From assembly GCF_000585355.1 (NCBI RefSeq), contig NZ_KK073873.1:336703-400702 (forward strand): a DNA stretch of 64,000 nucleotides, written 5' to 3'. The notes under the pieces are model-generated. The model did not search any database. It saw only the letters and a program-made list of their open reading frames with translations, and was not told the origin of the DNA. Source of the stretch: Xylanibacter oryzae DSM 17970. Lineage in GTDB: Bacteria > Bacteroidota > Bacteroidia > Bacteroidales > Bacteroidaceae. Positions 53,262 through 61,183 of the stretch are shown here, in pieces (position 1 is the stretch's first letter; each line of letters starts with the position of its first letter). A program made the position numbers and the translations under genes.

Positions 53262-54566
53262 ATGAAACAATTAATGACAATTATTATCGCCTTTATGTCG
53301 GCTATTAGTGCTAAATCAGCCTCAGTGGCAGATATGCCCAGTGATTCAAAACAACTCGCTTACAGCATGAAGGTGGGATGGAATCTCGGGAACTCTCTCG
53401 AATCTTATGATGCTTCTTCGGCCGACAGCGAGACGTCATGGGGCAATCCACGTACTACTCAAGCGATGATAGACGCCGTGAAGGCTTCCGGATTCAATGC
53501 TATCAGGATTCCCGTAAGATGGTATCCCCATTTCACTTACAATAATGGAACTGTTACGATCGACGCCGCTTGGCTGTCGCGTGTAAAGCAGGTGATAGGT
53601 TATTGTCTTAATGATGGCATGTATGTCATTATGAACACCCATCACGAACTGTGGATGGAAAATCATGCCACCTATGCCGATTCTGCATCAGTATTTGCAA
53701 AAGAGCGGGCCCTCTGGACTGCCCTTGCCACAGCCTTTGGCGATTATGATGAGCATCTCTTGTTTGCCGGCACTAACGAGGTGCATCTTGATGGCGTATG
53801 GACTGAGTGTACCACCGAAAATGCCATTGTGCAGAATAAGTTCAATCAGATATTTATCAATCAGGTTCGCGCCACAGGTGGTAAGAATCAGTATCGCAAT
53901 CTTGTAGTGCAGACATACGCCTGCAACTTTGCATGGGGGATAGACCATTTCACAGTTCCAAAAGACCCCACACCGTCGCGAATGATCGTAGAGGTTCATG
54001 CCTATGAGCCATACGATTATGCCATGAACGAGGCCGAGCCGTATAAATATTGGGGTGCGCCTTATCAGAGTTACGGCATTGAGTCGTGGGCGCAAGAGGC
54101 CTATCTGGATGGCATTTTCAATAAGATGAAGACTAATTTTGTAGACAAGGGTTATCCTGTCATAATGGGTGAGTGTGGAGCAATACGCCATACCTCTCCA
54201 ACATCAGCCATGAACGATTCGAGAGCTTATTTCTTAAAGACATTCATCAGCAAGGCCAAATCTCATGGCGTAGTGCCTTTCTTGTGGGATAACGGTTCTA
54301 CGGGCACAGGCAAGGAAACTTACGGACTGTTCAACCGCTACAGCAATATGTCGCAGATTGACAATTTCTCTGTCAGCGCCATCATGCAGGGTGCCGAAAC
54401 AAGTTATCCTTCAGTATCAGGCATAGAAACGATTAAGAATGTAGCTTCTGAGAATTATAATGTATACAACCAGTGTGGCGTTATGGTCAAGAAGAAGGCC
54501 AAGGATCTTAATGGATTGCCAAATGGCCTATATATAGTAAACGGAAAGAAATATGTAGTAAAATAG
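53262..54566 (+). CDS. Secreted GH5 glycoside hydrolase (endoglucanase-like)
   Basis: The ~434-residue enzyme has a signal peptide (1-~21) and a GH5 (beta/alpha)8 domain (~35-380). 'KVGWNLGNSLESYD', 'IRIPVRWYPH' and 'NTHHELW' are hallmarks; the acid/base Glu is in 'AGTNEVHL' and the nucleophile in 'IMGECGAIR'. It likely cleaves beta-1,4-glucan or related hemicellulose. The last ~20 residues (...GLPNGLYIVNGKKYVVK) resemble the C-terminal sorting tails of proteins secreted by the type IX system in Prevotella, suggesting surface delivery. ATG 53262 is preferred over GTG 53256. Confidence 0.92.
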   Translation: MKQLMTIIIAFMSAISAKSASVADMPSDSKQLAYSMKVGWNLGNSLESYDASSADSETSWGNPRTTQAMIDAVKASGFNAIRIPVRWYPHFTYNNGTVTIDAAWLSRVKQVIGYCLNDGMYVIMNTHHELWMENHATYADSASVFAKERALWTALATAFGDYDEHLLFAGTNEVHLDGVWTECTTENAIVQNKFNQIFINQVRATGGKNQYRNLVVQTYACNFAWGIDHFTVPKDPTPSRMIVEVHAYEPYDYAMNEAEPYKYWGAPYQSYGIESWAQEAYLDGIFNKMKTNFVDKGYPVIMGECGAIRHTSPTSAMNDSRAYFLKTFISKAKSHGVVPFLWDNGSTGTGKETYGLFNRYSNMSQIDNFSVSAIMQGAETSYPSVSGIETIKNVASENYNVYNQCGVMVKKKAKDLNGLPNGLYIVNGKKYVVK

Positions 54567-54592
54567 TTTGAGACTTGAGACCGAGACTTTTT
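54567..54592. repeat. Left inverted end of the HU_rel/smalltalk element
   Basis: TTTGAGACTTGAGACC, followed by GAGACTTTTTT, consists of three GAGAC units and a T-run. It begins directly after the GH5 stop codon. The reverse complement with one base change occurs at 56512-56538, and the same end occurs again at 56668-56693. Confidence 0.8.
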
Positions 54593-54606
54593 TTATCCGA
54601 ACAAAA

Positions 54607-54655
54607 AACTCAAGAACTTCATTTGTCGTTATTCGCGACTTGAAGTTCTTGAGTT
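54607..54655. terminator. Large bidirectional terminator
   Basis: AACTCAAGAACTTCA (54607-54621) and TGAAGTTCTTGAGTT (54641-54655) form a perfect 15-bp stem with an inner GTCG/CGAC stem. T-rich tracts flank it on both strands. It ends both the GH5 transcript and the minus-strand smalltalk/HU operon. Confidence 0.82.
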
Positions 54656-54677
54656 AATTTTATTGTTCTAGTTCATT

Positions 54678-54791
54678 CTAAAACGGTCCGTGCCCTGTGC
54701 ACGAAGTCACCCCGATGGTAGTGGCAATGGCCGTAAGAACCGTAATAAGCAGTCGGAGTATTTGCCCCCATGGTGTTTTTGCTTTCATCAT
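54678..54791 (-). CDS. Smalltalk protein (37-residue membrane micropeptide)
   Basis: On the minus strand ATG at 54791 (a second ATG follows directly) opens a 37-codon frame ending at 54678: a basic start (MMKAKTPWGQ), a hydrophobic helix (ILRLLITVLTAIATTIGV) and a Cys near the C-terminus (TSCTG). This is the pattern of the 'smalltalk' family, micropeptides encoded beside HU_rel and N-acetylmuramoyl-L-alanine amidase genes in Bacteroidales mobile modules. The amidase that usually follows is missing here. Function unknown; the TSC could be a lipidation site. Confidence 0.8.
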   Translation of the reverse strand: MMKAKTPWGQILRLLITVLTAIATTIGVTSCTGHGPF

Positions 54792-54934
54792 TCGTTTAGT
54801 TTTTGTGGTTTATGGTGCTTTTTTATTAGCCCCATCGTTGTTTTGTTTCTTTAGTGGTACATCGTTTGTTCTCTTTCTTAGGAATAGACAGTGTGGATTC
54901 AAACCACACCGTCTTTGGTCTACTCAGTGCCTTG

Positions 54935-55411
54935 CTATTTAGTGCCTCCGCCTGCGCTTGGAGCGCCCTTGGCTTTTGCAGCCTCTTTCTCGCCAATGTT
55001 CTCATTGCGAGGAGCCTCCTGTACCTTTGTGCCACTCAACATCGCCTTTTGACGTACACCTGTTGAGTCTTTCTTGGTCTCAGGTTGGAAGTTGATGCGC
55101 AATCCCTTCACGTTCTTTGTCACCGAATAGTCATCGATAGTATTGCTTCCAATTCCGCGTATGCCAATCTTGAACGAACCCAGTCCGTCAAGTTTCACAC
55201 GCATTGAGTTCTGTAACTGAGTGGCCATAGTCTCAACCAACTCGGTGAGTACCGCCTTTATATCCGAAGCCTTGATGGTACAGTTGGCCTGCATTATTTT
55301 GGCCAGACCGTCAGTGTCTATTACTCCAACGTGGATGGCGCGAGCGAAATATTGTCCTACAGTGCGGCTTGTTTTTCTTTTGTCTTTGTTTAATTTGTAA
55401 AGTACTGGCAT
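54935..55411 (-). CDS. HU_rel histone-like DNA-binding protein, copy 1
   Basis: The 158-residue protein has the HU-like fold of TIGR01201-type proteins: 'MPVLYKLNKDKRKTS', 'IMQANCTIKASDIKAVLTELVETM', and the DNA-arm region 'MRVKLDGLGSFKIGIRG'. The C-terminal ~35 residues are an Ala/Gly/Lys-rich disordered tail. These proteins accompany VirE/amidase modules and bind DNA non-specifically. It lies 143 bases upstream of smalltalk in the same direction and is the second gene of the unit. Confidence 0.88.
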   Translation of the reverse strand: MPVLYKLNKDKRKTSRTVGQYFARAIHVGVIDTDGLAKIMQANCTIKASDIKAVLTELVETMATQLQNSMRVKLDGLGSFKIGIRGIGSNTIDDYSVTKNVKGLRINFQPETKKDSTGVRQKAMLSGTKVQEAPRNENIGEKEAAKAKGAPSAGGGTK

Positions 55412-55586
55412 AATTTGTTGTGTTTTTTGATTGTGATGAATGAACTTCTTAATGTCGATTTTCGACCCTCAGTTTCTTTCATTCCGTTTTGGGATCTTCA
55501 TCCCATGTTTGTGTTGTTGTCTTGTCTTTGCTACTGCGCTGTTGTCTTGCGTCGTAGTCTGTCCGTCTTGTGCTGTTGCGTTTTAT

Positions 55587-55630
55587 TCTCCCCTCCGCGA
55601 GTTAGGGGAGTACCCCGAAGGGGGGAGGGA
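55587..55630. repeat. REP-like GC-rich palindrome
   Basis: CTCCCCT (55588-55594) pairs with AGGGGAG (55604-55610), followed by CCCC-GAA-GGGG (55613-55623) and a GGGAGGG tail that can also pair with the CCCTCC of the first arm. The composite GC-rich hairpin stands out in an AT-rich genome and resembles dispersed REP-like sequences of Bacteroidales intergenic regions. It lies between the two HU_rel genes. Confidence 0.6.
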
Positions 55631-55677
55631 TACGTACATCAGCATATTCAACATCAGCAAGAGTAATAATAGAAGTT

Positions 55678-56112
55678 TTATCTTTTTCTTCGTCCCTTGG
55701 CAGGATTATCAGGTGCTCTAACAAGTTGCGCCCCATCCAGCAGCATCGTCTCGTGACTACCGTCAGCCGCCAAAGTATATTCAGGCCAGAAAATAATCCT
55801 CAGCGATCTCACATTGCGTTTCGGGTCAAAGTCCTCAGGCGACGTAACAGGCTCGTTGGTGATGCTGACCTTGAACGTTCCGAAACCGTCCAACTGCACA
55901 CGTTGCGAGTCCTGCAACAGCAATTTCATTGTGCAAACCAATTCGGAGATTACTCCGAGCACGTCGCTCTCTTTCAGCGAACAGTTAGCCTGTATCAGTC
56001 GTGCAACCTCTCGAGTGCGCCAAGTTCCCGTGTGTTGTGCCAGAGCGTAATATTTGCCCGAGGCCGAAGTGTGTGGCGCGGTGATGCGCTTCATCTTGTA
56101 AAGTATTGGCAT
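55678..56112 (-). CDS. HU_rel histone-like DNA-binding protein, copy 2
   Basis: The 144-residue protein begins 'MPILYKMKRITAPHTSASGKYYALA' and has the same core as copy 1 ('LIQANCSLKESDVLGVISELVCTMKLLLQ', 'QRVQLDGFGTFKVSITNEP'). A basic tail (KGRRKR) replaces the Ala/Gly tail. By eye the two copies share under half their residues, so they are old paralogues rather than a recent duplication. It is the promoter-proximal gene of the element, with a ~210-base leader. Confidence 0.88.
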   Translation of the reverse strand: MPILYKMKRITAPHTSASGKYYALAQHTGTWRTREVARLIQANCSLKESDVLGVISELVCTMKLLLQDSQRVQLDGFGTFKVSITNEPVTSPEDFDPKRNVRSLRIIFWPEYTLAADGSHETMLLDGAQLVRAPDNPAKGRRKR

Positions 56113-56327
56113 TATGAAAATTCTTGAATTTTGCTTCGTGTTTGAAGCCTGTGGTTTTCTTCTGCATCAGAAGCGGTTTTCCTCATCGTGAGGCGTGTTT
56201 TGTGTTTTCCATGGGTCGGTTTATATTGTCCGACAAAGGCGGTGTCAGCGAGCGTTGAGAAAACTGTCTGCGGCAGTTGATCAGTCTGTCCGACGGCGTC
56301 GTCGCCCCTTGTTCTCATTGACGGTTG
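56113..56327 (-). other. Leader of the HU_rel unit
   Basis: About 215 bases lie between the promoter and the copy-2 start codon. The region is more GC-rich than the chromosome. No ORF with its own start is convincing, and I find no strong terminator; long leaders of this kind can carry regulation. Confidence 0.4.
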
Positions 56328-56359
56328 CAAAGGTACGGCAAATCTGTGAAACCTCAAAA
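56328..56359 (-). promoter_or_regulatory. Promoter of the HU_rel/smalltalk unit
   Basis: On the minus strand TTTTG (56355-56359) and TACCTTTG (56328-56335) are spaced 19 bp, a full consensus match. Confidence 0.72.
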
Positions 56360-56511
56360 CTTTTAGGGCACAAATCCACCTTTCGCCAATTCCACAACTC
56401 AATAAACACCCTTGAAATGCCTATAAACACAGGTGTTTCAGAGATACGACAAATTTCATTTTGCAAAATCCTAATAACGACCTAGCCGTATTGGCTTGAT
56501 TCCAAAACGAT

Positions 56512-56538
56512 AAAAAAGTCTCAGTCTCAAGTCTCAAA
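56512..56538. repeat. Right inverted end of the HU_rel/smalltalk element
   Basis: AAAAAAGTCTCAGTCTCAA followed by GTCTCAAA is the reverse complement of the left end with a single base change. The identical version occurs at 56787-56812. Confidence 0.8.
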
Positions 56539-56578
56539 CATGTCGTTTTGAAATCCCATTAATAATCCTCCAGTAGCT

Positions 56579-56615
56579 TAATTATAATATATAATATTAT
56601 TATATATTATAATTA
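56579..56615. repeat. Perfect AT-only palindrome (17-bp arms)
   Basis: The 17-base arm 56579-56595 is perfectly complementary to 56599-56615, with a 3-base spacer; all bases are A or T. It lies between the two inverted-end elements and could extrude as a cruciform or mark an insertion hot spot. Confidence 0.7.
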
Positions 56616-56663
56616 TATTATTATTACATATAATATTTTTTTAAAGCAAGAAATTTAAATATA

Positions 56664-56812
56664 GTTTTTTGAGACTTGAGACCGAGACTTTTTATAAATT
56701 TTACCCAAAAATACGAGGAAAATAATTAACGGTATATGTAAAAATAATATCAAATAATTATGCCTTGTAATGCTTGCTTCTGCAATAAAAAAGTCTCAGT
56801 CTCAAGTCTCAA
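56664..56812. mobile_element. 149-bp miniature element with the same inverted ends
   Basis: Left end GAGACTTGAGACCGAGACTT (56671-56690, preceded by a T-run) and right end 56787-56812 match the two ends of the 54567-56538 element, including the base that differs between left and right. The ~90-base interior is AT-rich and non-coding. It looks like a MITE or an internal-deletion derivative. No clear target duplication is visible. Confidence 0.55.
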
Positions 56813-56921
56813 TATTATCAACTGGCAAAGTCATTTTTAAAAACAGGAGTGAATGGACATGCTCCGAAAAAATAGAAAACACATTGCAGGGTGGGTGGCA
56901 ATGGTCCGGGATATCTAGTTT

Positions 56922-59465
56922 CTACTTATTTAATATAACTCTTAAATCTCTAATAAATTCATTTGCTTCGCATTGACGTAGTTGATTATAAGTAGATTCA
57001 ATGCCATTATGCAAACTAGAGCCAGACAAACGACTATGGATAGTGTTTAGTTTGTCAATTGTTTCAGAATCATTCACAAGGGTCTTCAGTTTACCCCATT
57101 GTATCCGACTTTTCTTACAGGAGTACCTAGTCGGGATTTGATTACGAAAAACAACTTCATCAATCAAATGTTCAACTGCCTGGCGTAGATCGTTTGTGAT
57201 TTCCCCTACATTATCAGAGAAAGGTGGAGTTGTAGAGAAATGTTCAGCTTTATCTAAATAAAACTTTGCGTTTTGCTTCTTATAGGAAACAATTAGTCCT
57301 TTATTACCATTAAATTCTTCTGTTTCATAGATGTATATATGCTTTCCTTGTTTCCTACATCCCTGTGCATCATAATTTGGACATATATGGTCCATGCTCT
57401 CAAAAGCACTTTGGAATAACAACTCATGATTAAATAATATCACCTGATTATTCAGTTTATAAAGCATTTGAGCAAACGACTTCGCAATCTCATTGTCAAG
57501 ACTATTAACAGGATCATCCAATATTATTGGATTTAAACCGCTTTGAAGTTCTATTTCTGCGAAAAACATAGCTAGTCCAACGCCTTTTTGCTCGCCCTCA
57601 CTCAAAATTTGTTGAATATTATTCTCGTTATTACTTAGTACTAATTCAGTAGAATATATTCCATGATGATTACTCGCTTTCTGAACTTTCATCCCCAAGC
57701 GTTTCAGCCCAATCTCTTGTAATTTATTCTGAAACGTATTAGCAAGTTTTTCAGTTATAAGTTCATTATGTGCCGTAGTAGAAAGCAAAGAAATTGGACG
57801 ACTTTTAAAATGTTCTTTTTTATCAGTTATAGTCGAAATCGAGTCTATTTTATTAAACCAATCTCTTATGGCGTCTTTTTGTGCTGCTATTGACTTTGCA
57901 TCTTCTAATATGGTTATTCTTTCTTTTAAATTCGCTATTTTAGGTTGCAACTTTGAATCCTTTTCTTGACTTTCAGCTATCTTAGTATCAACAGTATTAA
58001 TTTCTTCGTCTAATTTTTTGTTTATGATTTCAATAGATAGAACAGGTGAATTCATTTCTTTTTTCTCATTCACGCAACCTGTAAGTTCTTTATATAGGTT
58101 TTTATTAGCGTCTATTGAATGTAAAACAATCTCTAATAGGCTTTGGCTTTCATTAACAGCAATTGCTCTCAATATTTTTTTTATATTGTCATCCAAATTA
58201 ATATCTGGTACATATCGTAACAATTTATTATTATAAATTGAAAGAGCTTTTTCTTTGTTTTTCAACTCAGTTTCCGATTTATCAGATAGAAAACTAGTAT
58301 AACTTTGTACTATTTTCAAAGCCCCGTCATCATACGGTCTATGGCAGTATGGACATTCATCATCATTTCCTGTTATTTTTTTATATTGGTCAGCTGCATT
58401 AATGAAGTTACGCCATTCTGGACTTGATGTATTAGACAATGTAGTCAGTATAGCAAATTGTTTAATAGCTTCACTGTGGTTATTCTTTGCTTTTACATAA
58501 TCTAATAAACAAACGTTCCATTCCGTAATTAAGTCCTTCGCTGATTTAAATTTAGTAATCAGTTCTCTTTTAATATTAGATAGAGCATCCTTTTCAAAAT
58601 TTAATAACCTTAATGTTGTATCAATATTAAACTTTAAAAGACTTTCCAATTGTGTTTTGCAGTTTTTAAGTTGCGCTTGTTTATCGTCACCAAATGAATA
58701 TGATGCTTCTATCGCTTTTCTTTGGGATACATCAAAATGTTTATTATTGAATACCCCTTTATTCTGTTCTAGTAATTTGTCAGTGGCGATTCTTGGCAAT
58801 TCTGTCGTAATTGTATTAATCTTGTAAGAAAGTATGTCCTGAATTTGAATCTCATAGTCAACAATCTTTTGAAAAAGTGATAACCCCAATGGTTCAATTA
58901 CAGTAGCATCAACATTGCGTTTTGAAATCAGAGAATTAAGATAGTTGGAATCAAAAACCTTGCAGAAAGTTAAGTCTGGTATTGTTTCAATTGATCCACT
59001 ACATTCTTTCTCTTTAGGTGTATCATCTTTAATATAATTTATTTTTACCAAAATCGGTTCTGAAATATCCTTATAAACATTTGGAAGAATACTTTCCTCA
59101 ACATCACCACCTGTCATTTTGTTTAATATGCGGAAATAGCTACTTTTACCAGTTCCATTCATACCGTGAATAATAGTGATATTAGGCGAAAAATCTATAT
59201 TTTGATTGTCCATTAAAGCATTCACTCCAGAAGTATGTTTTAAGGCCGTCAATTTTACAGTACCTATTAATTCATTAGAAAATGATGTAGGAATTCTATA
59301 GCTCTGTGCAGAACCACGAACATATGCATCTGCAATCTCTTGTAATTTTTCGTCTGTTACGTTTCCATCTGTCTCTATTGTAGCATATATAAGGCTCTTG
59401 AGCCATTCTTCTCTTGAGCCAGCCGCCATATCCATTAGATATTCTTTTGCATTAGTTTTTGCCAT
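56922..59465 (-). CDS. SMC-like ATPase with zinc hook (RloC/AAA_13-like), putative defence effector
   Basis: The 847-residue protein has a split ABC-type ATPase: Walker A 'HGMNGTGKSSYF' (~100), ABC signature 'LSEGEQKGVGL' and Walker B 'IILDDPVNSLD' (~640-652), with coiled-coil arms between. A Rad50-type hook, CPYC in 'DDECPYCHRPYDD', lies near residue 370. The C-terminal part has R-x3-E ('LRQAVEHL', ~757) and a later His ('SSLHNGIES', ~817), comparable to the Arg-Glu-His set of PrrC/RloC anticodon nucleases (inference). RloC genes sit with type I restriction loci, as here. ATG 59465 is chosen: an upstream start would overlap the previous gene by 59 bases. Confidence 0.78.
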   Translation of the reverse strand: MAKTNAKEYLMDMAAGSREEWLKSLIYATIETDGNVTDEKLQEIADAYVRGSAQSYRIPTSFSNELIGTVKLTALKHTSGVNALMDNQNIDFSPNITIIHGMNGTGKSSYFRILNKMTGGDVEESILPNVYKDISEPILVKINYIKDDTPKEKECSGSIETIPDLTFCKVFDSNYLNSLISKRNVDATVIEPLGLSLFQKIVDYEIQIQDILSYKINTITTELPRIATDKLLEQNKGVFNNKHFDVSQRKAIEASYSFGDDKQAQLKNCKTQLESLLKFNIDTTLRLLNFEKDALSNIKRELITKFKSAKDLITEWNVCLLDYVKAKNNHSEAIKQFAILTTLSNTSSPEWRNFINAADQYKKITGNDDECPYCHRPYDDGALKIVQSYTSFLSDKSETELKNKEKALSIYNNKLLRYVPDINLDDNIKKILRAIAVNESQSLLEIVLHSIDANKNLYKELTGCVNEKKEMNSPVLSIEIINKKLDEEINTVDTKIAESQEKDSKLQPKIANLKERITILEDAKSIAAQKDAIRDWFNKIDSISTITDKKEHFKSRPISLLSTTAHNELITEKLANTFQNKLQEIGLKRLGMKVQKASNHHGIYSTELVLSNNENNIQQILSEGEQKGVGLAMFFAEIELQSGLNPIILDDPVNSLDNEIAKSFAQMLYKLNNQVILFNHELLFQSAFESMDHICPNYDAQGCRKQGKHIYIYETEEFNGNKGLIVSYKKQNAKFYLDKAEHFSTTPPFSDNVGEITNDLRQAVEHLIDEVVFRNQIPTRYSCKKSRIQWGKLKTLVNDSETIDKLNTIHSRLSGSSLHNGIESTYNQLRQCEANEFIRDLRVILNK

Positions 59466-59478
59466 TTTATAAATTATA

Positions 59479-61182
59479 TTAAAAAAACACTTCAAGTAAT
59501 TTATCAAGAACTGGTTGAAATCCATCAAACCATTCATCCTTAAAAGACTGATAATTATTTTCTATGTATGTTTTTATGCGTTCTTCTCCTTTAATTTTAT
59601 TGTTTATTCTGAATTCTTTACATGTGGAACGTCTACTAAACTCTGAATACATTTTGTCTTTTTCTTTTTCGTAAGACTCTTTAGAGAAGAAATCCTCAAT
59701 AAGAATGGTGTTATTATTTTTTATATCATCCTTCTCAGAAGGAGAAAAATCTTTTTCGTAGTTTTCTTGATAAAATATAGACATAACTTTTTCATCGTTA
59801 ATTTTTTTTGTCTTTTTCCAACCATCAAATCCACCACAATCACAATCATATATAAAAACAATTTTTTTAAACTTGTCTTTTTTAGGGATTAAAAGTTCGT
59901 GGTACATATTCAGAGCATTTCCGGCGCTTCCACATGGTAAAATAGAAATATTCTTTAATATTTTATATTTCTCATCCTTACGTGAAAATACAGATATAGC
60001 TTTCTCTAGGTATTTTTTATCATAAACACCTTCTGCCATAAGAATATATTCAGAATTCAATATAGATACTCCTTCGAAAAGGTTTATCATACCTCCTGAT
60101 AATTCATGGATTTGTTCTAATACTTTTTTATCTTCTAACTTTCCATTACTCATATAGAATATATTTTGTTCTTTAGTCGTGTCTAAATTTAAAAATATAG
60201 GAGAATGGGTCGTAAATATAGTTTGGCCTTTAAAATCGCTTATGATTTCTAAAAGTTCCTTCTTTCTTGAAACATGTACATGTGCATCTGGCTCATCAAG
60301 CAAAACTAAAGAATTTTCGTCTGCCAAAATTTTAGTGATACATTCTATTAGAATTATTTTCTTTTCACCTTCACTTAAATTAATTAAACTAATATTCCCT
60401 ATTTTGATATCAATTCCTGTTATTAATTTGTCAATGCTATTTGTGGTATATTTTTTAGGTTGCGTTAATAAATACAAATACTGAAATATAGCCCTGCTTT
60501 TAAGTGGTAGAGGTATTCCATTATGCATAATGTCGTAAGAGTACAATGCTTTCAAATTAACTTCACAAGATTCTTCTTCTTTATTTACAAATCTATTAAA
60601 CCATCTTATAGCATCATGCTCTTTAAAAGAACTATATTTATTCACATCAACATAAAAAGTTGCAGATACTTCATCTAAATCATTTATCTTTAAAATATTT
60701 TTTATATGCTTATTATTCTCGTCTGAAGAAAGCAATGCTATTAGAGCAATTGCCCAACAATATTTGTTAACATATAACATTTTTGGACTAAAAGAGTTCT
60801 CGTTGACAGCTTTCTTAAAATACTTCATGTGGTAAATCATGTAAGCTTTATGCCATAATCGCAAATCTTCGCCACTGTAGCAAGCTATAACAGAAGTTGG
60901 GTATTGCATATCTTTGTTCTGTATTACAGTACCTTCTTCTTTGGCTTTTCCCTTAGTACGATAATATTTTTTCCCATTTAATTCATATTCGATTTCATAC
61001 TTAAAGGGTATATGACACTTGTTTAATAGACCATTAAATATTATACTAATAGCTTCGAGCAAGTTACTTTTACCTGAACCATTAAGGCCAATTAATGCAA
61101 TATAACCGTCCTGACAGGAGAAATCATATTCTCCTGTCAAATTCTTGTACCCATCTTCTATTGTTAATTTTAGTAATCTCAT
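59479..61182 (-). CDS. ATPase-TOPRIM fusion of the OLD/PARIS (AriA-AriB) type
   Basis: The 567-residue protein joins an ABC-like ATPase ('LIGLNGSGKSNLL' ~31-43; 'LSEGEKKIILIE' ~268; 'LVLLDEPDAHV' ~287; His-switch 'FTTHSP' ~318) to a TOPRIM-type nuclease fold ('LMAEGVYDKKYL' with the catalytic Glu ~381 and 'IYDCDCGGFDGW' with the DxD ~444). This is the layout of OLD nucleases and of fused PARIS AriA-AriB proteins, which sense phage anti-restriction proteins near type I systems. ATG 61182 starts 1 base after the hsdS stop. No GajB-type helicase is adjacent. OLD versus PARIS cannot be settled by eye. Confidence 0.75.
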   Translation of the reverse strand: MRLLKLTIEDGYKNLTGEYDFSCQDGYIALIGLNGSGKSNLLEAISIIFNGLLNKCHIPFKYEIEYELNGKKYYRTKGKAKEEGTVIQNKDMQYPTSVIACYSGEDLRLWHKAYMIYHMKYFKKAVNENSFSPKMLYVNKYCWAIALIALLSSDENNKHIKNILKINDLDEVSATFYVDVNKYSSFKEHDAIRWFNRFVNKEEESCEVNLKALYSYDIMHNGIPLPLKSRAIFQYLYLLTQPKKYTTNSIDKLITGIDIKIGNISLINLSEGEKKIILIECITKILADENSLVLLDEPDAHVHVSRKKELLEIISDFKGQTIFTTHSPIFLNLDTTKEQNIFYMSNGKLEDKKVLEQIHELSGGMINLFEGVSILNSEYILMAEGVYDKKYLEKAISVFSRKDEKYKILKNISILPCGSAGNALNMYHELLIPKKDKFKKIVFIYDCDCGGFDGWKKTKKINDEKVMSIFYQENYEKDFSPSEKDDIKNNNTILIEDFFSKESYEKEKDKMYSEFSRRSTCKEFRINNKIKGEERIKTYIENNYQSFKDEWFDGFQPVLDKLLEVFF

Positions 61183-61183
61183 A

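Larger units (their letters stand above)
54567..56538. mobile_element. 1.97-kb inverted-end element carrying smalltalk and two HU_rel genes
   Basis: The block is bounded by near-identical inverted ends (left 54567-54592, right 56512-56538; one difference within ~25 bases). Its coding part is visibly richer in GC than the flanks. It carries three minus-strand genes typical of mobile Bacteroidales modules but no transposase, so if mobile it would be moved in trans. No target-site duplication is evident. The partner genes usual in such modules (amidase, VirE) are absent. Confidence 0.55.

Noticed and set aside
55415..56485. Several plus-strand frames across the HU_rel region
   Set aside because: They oppose the recognisable HU_rel genes or cross the promoter and REP-like hairpin; no family resemblance.
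54567..56812. A complete transposon with its own transposase
   Set aside because: No transposase, integrase or recombinase frame is present; only the ends and cargo-like genes are seen.
59466..59537. Upstream start of the zinc-hook ATPase
   Set aside because: It would overlap the preceding gene by 59 bases; ATG 59465 gives a 13-base gap and a normal N-terminus.
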